A stretch of DNA of 64,000 nucleotides, taken from Anthoceros angustus. Lineage: Eukaryota > Streptophyta > Anthocerotopsida > Anthocerotales > Anthocerotaceae. The notes below the pieces were generated by a model. That model saw only the letters and a list, made by a program, of their open reading frames with translations. It did not search any database and was not told the DNA's origin. The position numbers and the translations under genes were made by a program. Below, one piece after another: positions 55,463 through 64,000 of this stretch. Numbering within the stretch: the stretch's first letter is position 1; each line of letters starts with the position of its first letter. The stretch is from NCBI GenBank assembly GCA_010909165.1, contig MU008165.1, positions 1,860,001 to 1,924,000 on the forward strand, written 5' to 3'.

Positions 55463-55790
55463 CCGATGTCCCAGTCTAAAATGTGCTCGGCCAACCAACT
55501 CGGCCAAACCTATGTCCCAATCTAAAATGTGCTCGGCCAACCAACTCGACCAAACCGATGTCCCAGTCTAAAATGTGCTCCTCCAACCAACTCGGCCAAA
55601 CCGATGTCCCACTCTAAAATGTGCTCGGCCAACCAACTTGGCCAAACCGATGTCCAAGTCCAAATGTGCTCGGTTAAATATATATCATACTCTAAATGTG
55701 CAAATGTGCTCAGTTAAATATAAGTCATACTCTAAATGTGCAAATGTGCTCGCTGAAACCGATGTCGTACTCTAGATGTGCACTTGGGTA
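55463..55790. repeat. 46-bp tandem repeat array
   Basis: Units beginning ccgatgtccca start at 55463, 55509, 55555, 55601 and 55647 (period 46) and contain tctaaaatgtgctcggccaa. Beyond 55690 two shorter, decayed units follow (aaatgtgctcagttaaatat). The array lies about 0.6-1 kb upstream of the copia primer-binding site. Confidence 0.9.
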
Positions 55791-56416
55791 ACCCCATAGC
55801 GCTGCGTATTTGCACATATCTTTTTTGTCTTTGAAAAACTCATGAGCATGATACGAGACTTTGCTTGAGCTCAATTTTGGTGAGTGTGTTCAGCGCTCTT
55901 TAAGGATATGGCCATAAAGTTTGCCAAGCCGGTTGGGGATTGTACTTTTATAATTGAGAGAAAATTCCCCGCCAATTTGTTAAGCACTATAGTTTTCTAG
56001 TAGTTGGGCCTACGACTAGATGTGCTCCTCCTCTTGTGTCATTAAGAGGAGGTGACTCCTCTCACCACTTTGACCTCCTTTCTATCATCTACATGGATAG
56101 TGCAACGGCACAGTCTTCTTTGACCGCCGGTAAGACACACCTGATGCTTGTCGTTCCTTCCTCCATTCTTGTCACAATATCCTGAAGTCTTAGCTGTTGG
56201 ATTGAGTACGGAGTCATCCACATCTAGCCCCCCTAATGAAATAGTTAAGTCACCTAAAGTTAGGTTGACTCTATGCTAGTGGTTTTATGAACAGTTATAA
56301 CCACTTACATAACTTTTGTATATATGCTTGATTTTCCCATGAACTTAATAACTGCTTTTCATTTTACCATGTGTTGCCGCACCCGCCGTGCCCTTGAATG
56401 ATCCACACTCGCTTTA
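55791..56416 (+). other. Left flank of the copia element, probably including its 5' LTR
   Basis: No gene is seen. A 5' LTR should end just before the primer-binding site at 56417; a TG start near 56194 (tgttggattgagtac) is a candidate, but no matching 3' LTR lies in the window downstream of 63052, so its limits cannot be proven. Confidence 0.35.
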
Positions 56417-56428
56417 TGGTATCAGAGC
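56417..56428 (+). other. Retrotransposon primer-binding site
   Basis: tggtatcagagc is the standard plant primer-binding site complementary to the 3' end of initiator tRNA-Met. It marks the left end of the internal region of the Ty1-copia element. Confidence 0.85.
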
Positions 56429-56584
56429 TCTAGGCAATCAATACGAGCGCCCATGTGTGGCGAGGCACGATGCCTAAGAGAGGGATTGCCTCATGTGCGC
56501 CTAGGCGGAAGGTCAACATAGAAGTTGATCACTTTCCCCTCACCAGAACTGGTTTTGTCTGCACAACTTGCCAGGAGAATTATC

Positions 56585-58379
56585 ATCATTCCGTTTCCCG
56601 GCAATCTTCACTTAGGCTTCCAAAACCCGCCTAGGCGCAGCAGAGCCCATCACCCTCCGTAGAATCAAGACGGCGTGTCGCACCCGCCACGGCATCTCGC
56701 TCGAGGCGGCCCGACAAAGAAAAAGGAAAGTGAAGTCCTTTCATGCCGTGCTAAGGTGCGTGAACTTGTGATTTGGTTGAGAGCCTCACCGCATCACGCA
56801 ACTCTACCTCCGATGTCGGACCATCGAACTCCAAGCGCATGAAGTTTGTGGAGCTCGACGCTTGTTGCGAAAGCGACCCCCCACCGATTTCTGCTTGAGT
56901 TGGATGTGATGCCGCCTAGGACACGCCCGGATCCTCCTCAAGAAGAGGACTTGACTTAGATTCCGGCGGCATCAGAGCGGATCGATCCCGATCCACCGCG
57001 GTGAAGAACGCTATAGGCGTCCGGATTTCAATTTTGAGTTCGGGCTTCCTAGAGAACCACCAAGGTGCTCGTGAAGGGCCACGAGGAGGTTTTGGCTATT
57101 ACCCCGTGGTTCCTTTGGGGAGCGACACCTGATCTCCCCGAGCAATGAACCACGCCCAACCACAACCGGAGGGATCGTCCCGCTACGACAACTACGCGAC
57201 GACTTCCACATCACCGACGGGCATCCACCTCAACTATGGCCGCTCTTCCTCAACCCGCCTTGAAGATCGATTTGGGGACAAGGATCGTTTAATGGAAACG
57301 ACTACAACACTGGTCATTGAGATTGACCCGGATATTTGAGGAAAATGAGTTGATGTCGGTAGATGGAAGTGAAGTATGCCAGCAGAACAGTACAAATGCA
57401 GCAGACGTTCTCGATCGGAAACGAAGGGAGTGGAGAGCACGCTCAATCCTCATAGCTTCTCTTGATGAAACATGCCTCACACCTTGGGTGCTACCACCTC
57501 AGTGTATGGCATAGTTCGAGATTTACAAGGATAAGAGTAATGCATCCTGTGTTTGCACAGTGACTTCTTTGGCATGAGGATGAGGGACAACGAATGCTTG
57601 AATCCTATATTAACCGCTTGATCGCACGAGCTACCTTGGCATCTTGTGGCACAACCCTTACAGAGGAACAAGCCGGGACCAACATAGCTTCACTTCCGCA
57701 GAGCTACAGCCATTTTATGAGTTCACTGCGGCATCCTCTCGCCGCATGAGCTGCCCGCCTTACACTGGACCAACTGATAGGGGCTTTGCTAGTCAAGAGC
57801 GCACTAAGGGTTTTCATAAGGGAAAGGAGACTTCCCAACAACATTTTAGTTCGAGAGTTCTATTTTCGCCGAGGCGAGGGAGCTTTCGTGGACGTGGTCA
57901 TGGAGGACAAGGTCGAGGGGCTATTCCACGCTAAACACCCAAATCTCCAAAGGAAGACTTTTACTTGTAATCGTGTAAGATCCCGTGACATTTTGAGAAG
58001 GATCAGAAGAAGCGTCGGAGAGCCACGCAAGGATGGATCGCTCCTAATCCAACCTAGCCACGCCAAGCCATCAACAACGCTAAGTCACCTTCCATTCTTG
58101 CCGCTTTGTTTAGCTTCGGTTCAAATCTTATGACATGTGGTTTTGGACTCGGGGCTACTAGCCACATTTGTTACGATAGGCGTGCTTTCCATGAGTTCTT
58201 ACCACCGATAGTCAGATGCGTCTTATTAGGTGATGATAGTGGTCCATCCATTAAAGGTTCAGCTCACCACCCTCGAAATTCCATCACGATGATTCTCACA
58301 GTGTCCTGTTTGTCCCAGCCATGACTAAAAATCTAATGTCACTATTAAGCTTTCGAGAACACTCAGAGAATTTGTTTTG
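56585..58379 (+). repeat. Copia gag-protease region, tandem copy 1
   Basis: Direct repeat (offset 1795 bp) of 58380-60166; the shared boundary is atcattccgtt. The first kilobase differs from copy 2 by many short deletions that destroy the gag frame; from about 57560 to 58379 the two are nearly identical. gag landmarks: a zinc-knuckle-proximal RRGSFRGRGHGGQGRG (57880-57930) and a protease motif in which the DSGATSHICY block can be recognised with a 1-nt loss (near 58140). Confidence 0.85.
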
Positions 58380-60166
58380 ATCATTCCGTTCCGGCAATCT
58401 TCACTTAGGCTTCCTGCAACCGTTCTAGGCGCAGTGTGAGCCCATCACCCTCCGTAGGATCAAGACGGCGTGTCTGCACCCGCCACGGCATCTCGCTCGA
58501 GGGCCCGACAAATGTAAAAGGAAAGTGAAGTCCTTTCATGCCGTGCTAAGGTGCGTGAACTTGTGATTTGGTTGAGAGCCTCACACCGATAACGCAACTC
58601 TACCTCCGATGTCGACCATCGAACTCCAAGCGCATGAAGTTTGTGGAGCTTGCGAGAAAGCGACCCCCTACTGATTTCCTGTTTGAGTTGGATGTGATGC
58701 CGCCTAGGACACGTCCAGATCCTCCTGAAGAAGAGGACTTCGACTTAGATTCTGGCGGCATCGTAGAGCCAGATCAGTATCCTGATCCACCGCGTGGTGA
58801 AGAACGCTATAGGCGTCCGGATTTCAATTTTGAGTTCGGGCTTCCTAGAGAACCACCTGAAGGTGCTCGTGAAGGGCCACGAGGAGGTTTTGGCTACTAC
58901 CCCCGTGGTTCCTTTGGGGAGCAGACACCTCTGATCTCCCGAGCAACACGCCCAACCACAATCGGAGGGACTTTTCCGCTACGACAACACCGCGACGACT
59001 TCCACATCAGCCTCGACGGGGGCATCCACCTCAACTATGGCCGCTGCTCTTCCTCAACCTGCCTTGAAGATCGATTTCAGGGACAAGGATCGTTTCAAAC
59101 GACTACAACACTGGTCATTGAGATTGACCCATATTTGAGGAAAATGAGTTGATTGGTAGATGGAAGTGAAGTATGCCAGAAGTGTACAAATGCAGACGCT
59201 CGATCGGAAACGGCGACAGGAGAGCACGTTCAATCCTCATAGCTTCTCTTGGCGAAACATGATGCCTCACACCTTGGGTGCTACCACCTCGCTTGTATGG
59301 CATAGTTTCACGACAAGGATAAGAGTAATGCATCCCGTGTTTGCACAGTGACTTCTTTGGCATGAGGATGAGGGACAACGAATGCTTGAATCCTATATTA
59401 ACCGCTTGATCGCACGAGCTACCTTGGCATCTTGTGGCACAACCCTTACAGAGGAACAAGCCGGGACCAACATAGCTTCACTTCCGCAGAGCTACAGCCA
59501 TTTTATGAGTTCACTGCGGCATCCTCTCGCCGCATGAGCTGCCCGCCTTACACTGGACCAACTGATAGGGGCTTTGCTAGTCAAGAGCGCACTAAGGGTT
59601 TTCATAAGGGAAAGGAGACTTCCCAACAACATTTTAGTTCGAGAGTTCTATTTTCGCCGAGGCGAGGGAGCTTTCGTGGACGTGGTCATGGAGGACAAGG
59701 TCGAGGGGCTATTCCACGCTAAACACCCAAATCTCCAAAGGAAGACTTTTACTTGTAATCGTGTAAGATCCCGTGACATTTTGAGAAGGATCAGAAGAAG
59801 CGTCGGAGAGCCACGCAAGGATGGATCGCTCCTAATCCAACCTAGCCACGCCAAGCCATCAACAACGCTAAGTCACCTTCCATTCTTGCCGCTTTGTTTA
59901 GCTTCGGTTCAAATTGATGACATGTGGTTTTGGACTCGGGGCTACTAGCCACATTTGTTACGATAGGCGTGCTTTCCATGAGTTCTTACCACCGATAGTC
60001 AGATGCGTCTTATTAGGTGATGATAGTGGTCCATCCATTAAAGGTTCAGCTCACCACCCTCGAAATTCCATCACGATGATTCTCACAGTGTCCTGTTTGT
60101 CCCAGCCATGACTAAAAATCTAATGTCACTATTAAGCTTTCGAGAACACTCAGAGAATTTGTTTTG
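58380..60166 (+). repeat. Copia gag-protease region, tandem copy 2
   Basis: The better-preserved copy. A 194-codon frame at 58568-59152 keeps the acidic, Pro-rich gag N-terminus (RTRPDPPEEEDFDLDSG). The Arg/Gly-rich stretch recurs at 59670-59720 and the protease block near 59930, where the codons for DSG read gactcgggg, one base short of gactctgggg; the same loss is in copy 1. The right boundary lies in tttgttttgatcattccg at 60160-60175. Confidence 0.85.
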
Positions 60167-63052
60167 ATCATTCCGTTGTTCCATTTCTAACATAGTCGAT
60201 CGGGATGAAATTTTCTGAACTCCTTTTAATGACTTGTATCTCTTGAATGTCGTGACTCTTTCCCAAGCACCCACACACCAGTCGAGCCCATCACTATCTC
60301 CCACTCACCGTGGCATTGTCGTTGGGACACGTCAACTTTCAGCTTTGTCTTTGTTGGTGAATAACATGCCTTTAGAGATTCCTTGTCGTTCTCATTTGAT
60401 AACCATGCTTTTGCGATTCTGTCAAGTTAGCAAAGCCATTTCCCACCATTTAGAGATCGAACTTATCCGAGCACCGGTCTTCCACACCACGGACCTTTGT
60501 GGCCCCATGTCCTCATCCTCCTTTGGGGTGCCCAATATTTCTTGACCTTCATTGACGAGTGGAGTGAGCATAAAGATATGTCCGATAGCAAAAGTGACAC
60601 TTTCACTTGTTTCCAAGATTTCACTATGGCCCAACGATGCATGTGCAAACTCAAGATTTTGAGGTCGACAATGGTGGAGAATACATTAGTCATGCCTTTT
60701 CGGACTTTTGTGCAACAGAGGAGTTCTTCATCGCTTCGCATATATACACCGCCTAGAATGCGCTTGTCAACGCAAAAATCGTTTTTACAAGAGGCCACTC
60801 TTTCTAGTTTGTCTTTTCCGGATGACTCGTACACCGGGCGTAAGCTCTTCTGGCCTACTTATGTGCGTAATCGTCCCTACCAAAGAACTTGGGCTCATTA
60901 CACCCTATGAACGTTGGATGTGCAAGAAGCCACGCATCACTCACTTGCGGATTTTTGGCAGCCCCATATGCCCTTGTACCTTCTCGGTGAGACGTAAGCT
61001 CAATTCAAGGCTGTTCGTCAATCTTTGTTGGCTATCCGAGGAAGTGAAGGGTTATGTCGTTGATCCCATTTCGAAGTTACTTATTCACGCATGTGATTTT
61101 CCATGAGAATGCTTTACTGCCGACATGACTTGTTATCACCTTCTTATGTGTTGCCTCGCCACTATCCATGGTGTTGATGATGACGATTTTGATGATAAGG
61201 ACACGATGTTGTCGTCTTGATTTTGAGGATACAACTCCTTCGACTTCACGGGCACATCAACCAGCCCAGTCACCGCCCATCACTGCGGTCATCTTCTTGA
61301 ATCGGATGAGTCTACTTTACCGAGTTTGCTCCTTGATGAATCAGAGGCTTGATCCTCCGGCCTCCCGATTTACCTTTAGTTGCGATCCTCCTTCCGACGC
61401 CGTCAAGACACACCATCCTCACCTATCCTTCGCAGGTCTACTAGGTCTAGACCCCCTCGCCATGAGTGGACAGAACCACCATTTGTTGCTGGTGTAGCTT
61501 CCAAAACTCCTGTTCCAAACTTTAACACTTATGAGCCAACTAGTTACCTTGAAGCCATCACAGGCCCTGAGGCAGAATTCTGGAAGGAGTCCATACAGTC
61601 TGAATACAACTCTTTAATGGAAAATGGTACTTGGAAACTTGTAGACTTACCAAGGTCGTAAACCAAGAGCTTGTAAATGGGTCTTTAAAAGAAACTCAAC
61701 ACGGATGGCGTGTTGGCCGCTACAAATCTAGGTTAGTAGCTAAAGGATATAGCCAAGTTCGTTAGACTATAATGAGACATTTGCTGTGGTGAAGTCTACT
61801 TCAGAATATTGCTATCTCTAGCAGCCCATTTTGGTCTTCACGCTCACCAACTAGACGTTAAGACAAAGATTTCTTAATGGTACATTAGAAGAAGAGATTT
61901 ACATGCATCACTGAAGGTTTTGTTATAGACGAGGAGAAAGTTTGCCTATTGCTCAAGACACTTTATGGCTCGAAACAATCCACCGAGCTTGGAATGAAAC
62001 GCTTCATGCTCACGATAGAATTGGGTTTTACCCGCTTGGATCCGATAGTCTGTACATATTGTGGGATGGAGATGACTTTCTTATTATATCCGCTTTATGT
62101 GACGACAACTTCCTTTTCAAGATTTCTTGGTGTTGATGGCCGAATCAAAAGTGTTCTTTTATCTCGCTTTGACATGACCGACCTTGGGCAACTTTGTTTT
62201 CTCTTGGTGTTCAGCCCAGCTTTCTCAAGATAGGCATACAGCTTGAGTTGCATCAAGAGCACGTCACTCGGCTACTTGGTTCAACATGGCCGAGGCACGC
62301 CCGTGTCAACACCTATGTCAACAAGTGAGAAGCTATCCAGGAACATTGCCCAACTACACGGAAGAGAAGGACTTGATGGCCACTCGCCCATATAGGCGTG
62401 GTATAGTCTTCTATATCTAGCATCTTGGACAAGGTTGGATATATCCGGTGTAAGCAATGTTTCTCAATTTTAGAGAACCCGGAGAGGTGCACGGGGCAGC
62501 TTAAGAGAATATTCCGTTATCTTAAGGGAACTCCTCGTTTAGGCTCAAGTATACCAAGTCTTTGGATTGGAGCTAGTTGGTTTTTGCGATGGATTGGGCT
62601 GGTGATCCGGATTCAAGAAGGAGCATAGTAGCTTATTGTAACTGTTGGGTGGCTCGGTGGTATCTGGTCTAGCAAGAAGCTTACGACCATTTGTCTATCA
62701 TCCACTAAGCTATGGAGCACGCTCAAGCTGCCCGTGAAGTCATTTGGTTACGTTCCTTTCTACGTGGTCTTCAGTTGACCGAGCTACAAGGTTGTGGTGT
62801 GACAACCAATCGGCTATAGCACTTACAAAGAACCCGGTTTTTCACGCCCGCTCCAAGCATATCGAGATTACACATCATTTTATTAGACAAGCTTATGACA
62901 AAGGAGAGGTAGATGTTCGATATATGCCAACAGGTGAGAATGTTGCTGATGTCCTGACAAAAGCACTTCCAAAATTGCTGCATCTGAAGCATATGGCAGC
63001 AGCAGGGATCAGCCAAATATCACCTTCCCTTGGAAAAGGGACAGCCCACTAG
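60167..63052 (+). pseudogene. Copia integrase, reverse transcriptase and RNase H remnants
   Basis: Integrase pieces: QYFLTFIDEWS and KSDTFTCFQDF (about 60530-60625), then KKPRITHLRIFGSP (60925-60965). RT pieces: EFWKESIQSEYNSLMENGTW (61580-61635), an LVAKGY-type block near 61735, QLDVKT near 61850 and LKTLYG near 61950. RNase H: the frame 62744-63052 gives LWCDNQSAIALTKNPVFHAR, KHIEITHHFIR and VADVLTKALP. Frameshifts and small deletions separate all blocks; the RT catalytic YVDD is not readable (VTTTS in its place near 62100). Inactive. Confidence 0.85.
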
Positions 63053-63128
63053 TCTACTCCTCCTTGCAGCATGCTCCTAGATTTATGAAATAGCCCTTCT
63101 CCGATTTTGCCTTGGTGTGCCGGGTCGG
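63053..63128. other. Right flank of the copia remnant
   Basis: No polypurine tract or LTR could be identified with confidence. Sequence passes into a different, minus-strand coding-like region. Confidence 0.3.
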
Positions 63129-63428
63129 TCATCCAAGAGACCCATGCAATGTAAGTGGCAAGGTGAGTTGAGCATGCTGGGGAGGTAGGTTAGCAGGAAG
63201 GCAGGGTGGATGAAGCTCACACGTACTTGTAAGCGCCTGACCTTCTGCATCTGGGTCGTCATACTTTCTTTTCTTCTGCTTTCCCTCTTCAGAGGGAGTC
63301 TTATCACTGCCAGTGACCTTATTAGCCCGCATCAGTATCAGCTGGTCTTCTTTGTTGAGTGCCTTCTGTGCCTCCGATGTGATTCTGTATGCATAATAGT
63401 ACTCAAGCTCTTCTTCCTCTTTTGGCAT
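63129..63428 (-). CDS. Possible exon of an unknown charged protein
   Basis: A 99-codon frame starts at the ATG at 63428 (MPKEEEELEYYYAYRITSEA) and is rich in Lys, Glu and Asp (KTPSEEGKQKKRKYDDPDAE) up to about 63240. A donor-like caagtacgtgtgag follows at about 63220-63235, so the true exon probably ends there and the rest of the frame is intron. The frame immediately upstream is closed by a stop, so this could be a first coding exon. No domain is recognised; partial gene near the window edge. Confidence 0.35.
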   Translation of the reverse strand: MPKEEEELEYYYAYRITSEAQKALNKEDQLILMRANKVTGSDKTPSEEGKQKKRKYDDPDAEGQALTSTCELHPPCLPANLPPQHAQLTLPLTLHGSLG

Positions 63429-63527
63429 TGCTTTTCAAAGATAGCATCCTGGTATTGCTCCTTGGTCGTCTTCCTCTTTTGGCATTGCTTTTCAAAGATA
63501 GCATCCCGGTATTGCTCCTTGGTCTTC
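63414..63527. repeat. 57-bp tandem duplication
   Basis: The block ttcctcttttggcattgctt starts at 63414 and again at 63471; the units differ by one or two bases. The period of 57 is 19 codons, and on the minus strand one frame reads TKEQYRDAIFEKQCQKRKT twice, so it may be in-frame coding sequence of the neighbouring gene. Confidence 0.85.
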
Positions 63528-64000
63528 CTTCAAGGACACTACACTTGGAGTGTCATAAGGTCGAGCCTTGTCACCAGCAGTTCCGTGTCTCGACATACCT
63601 TGTTGTAATCCTTCGGTCACTGCTGTGCTTTTGGGCGTTGATGTCCAGGAGGATGTTCGCATAGAGTCATGTAGAGTCCACGCCGAGGTGAGAACTTTGA
63701 GGTGTATCCACTCCCTTCCACTGTGAATGCACTCAACGCCATTGGGAACCTTCGCCATAGGATCCTCGTGGTTAGCGGTTACAACCCAATGACCATATAC
63801 CTACTGCATATTGTGAACCAACCTGTGAGGAGCGATTAGATTGCAAATCTCAAAGCTGGAGATTTGGAGCACCATGGTATTTGTATCTGGATTTAGAGCG
63901 CAACAGGCTGGCTGGTGGACAGAGGAGCTAGGAGCGTAAGTGGTGAGTGGCGTAACAACTTGCTGGTCACGAGGAGCGGGCGGTCAAGTCCACAACTGGC
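63528..64000. other. Window edge, no supported gene
   Basis: A minus frame of 88 codons overlaps the region but has no recognisable motif. Further exons of the gene suggested at 63129-63428 may lie here or beyond the window. Confidence 0.3.

Larger units (their letters stand above)
56417..63052 (+). mobile_element. Ty1-copia retrotransposon, degenerate, internal region
   Basis: The order is primer-binding site, gag, protease, (repeat of gag and protease), integrase, reverse transcriptase, RNase H, which is copia order. Every domain is interrupted by short indels, so no polyprotein survives. gag has a zinc knuckle region and Arg/Gly-rich stretch (RRGSFRGRGHGGQGRG). No 3' LTR is recognisable after the RNase H end, so the element is truncated or rearranged on the right. 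The integrase-before-RT order rules out Ty3/gypsy. Confidence 0.9.

Noticed and set aside
55463-55790. Regular 46-bp repeats considered as a CRISPR array
   Set aside because: No unique spacers; the whole unit repeats, and the context is a plant genome.

Overview
This window is nuclear DNA from a land plant. Genes are spliced with GT-AG introns, no operons are seen, and no rRNA or convincing tRNA gene was found. The protein set (TORTIFOLIA1/SPIRAL2, SAC3, PUS10, sucrose-phosphatase, a chromodomain Ty3 element, a Ty1-copia element, PIF/Harbinger and an LRR-ROC-COR relic) is plant. Nearly all introns I could phase are about 65-150 nt. Short introns together with a plant ROCO gene suggest a seed-free plant such as a lycophyte or bryophyte; this is an inference.

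Layout. 1-7.5 kb: a 1.9-kb tandem duplication, a 1.27-kb octamer satellite and a third diverged copy of the duplicated unit. 9.1-22.4 kb is the gene-rich part: TORTIFOLIA1-like (+), SAC3-like (-), PUS10 (-) and, divergent from PUS10, a 95-residue membrane protein (+). 23.9-27.4 kb holds nested mobile elements: a solo LTR inside an older transposon-type ORF, and a chromovirus integrase/chromodomain remnant. 27.6-30.4 kb is a decayed ROCO gene. 30.7-37.4 kb is a second genic block: sucrose-phosphatase (+, 8 exons), an ankyrin/Lys-Glu-rich protein (-) and a small LRR protein (-, 6 exons). 38.8-44 kb is repeats: an 838-bp tandem duplication, a second solo LTR, two oppositely oriented Harbinger fragments and a LINE-like fragment. 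44.5-54.9 kb is the third genic block: a 1294-residue GRF zinc-finger protein (-), a GDSL-like protein lacking the catalytic serine (-), a LINE-like RT fragment (+) and a quinone oxidoreductase (+). 55.4-63.1 kb is a frameshift-ridden Ty1-copia element whose gag-protease part is tandemly duplicated.

I rebuilt exon structures for SAC3 (8 exons), PUS10 (14), sucrose-phosphatase (8), the LRR gene (6) and the GRF gene (3). In each, all junction phases agree and one continuous protein results. These are manual splice calls without transcript evidence.

The genes do not form a pathway; they are ordinary housekeeping genes (cortical microtubules, mRNA export, tRNA pseudouridylation, sucrose synthesis). 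The most unusual signals are: repeat copies that differ by tiny deletions often turning CAG or CTG into CG; an octamer satellite whose variants look like CpG decay; a GDSL protein with GDG in place of GDS; and a nearly colinear ROCO relic.
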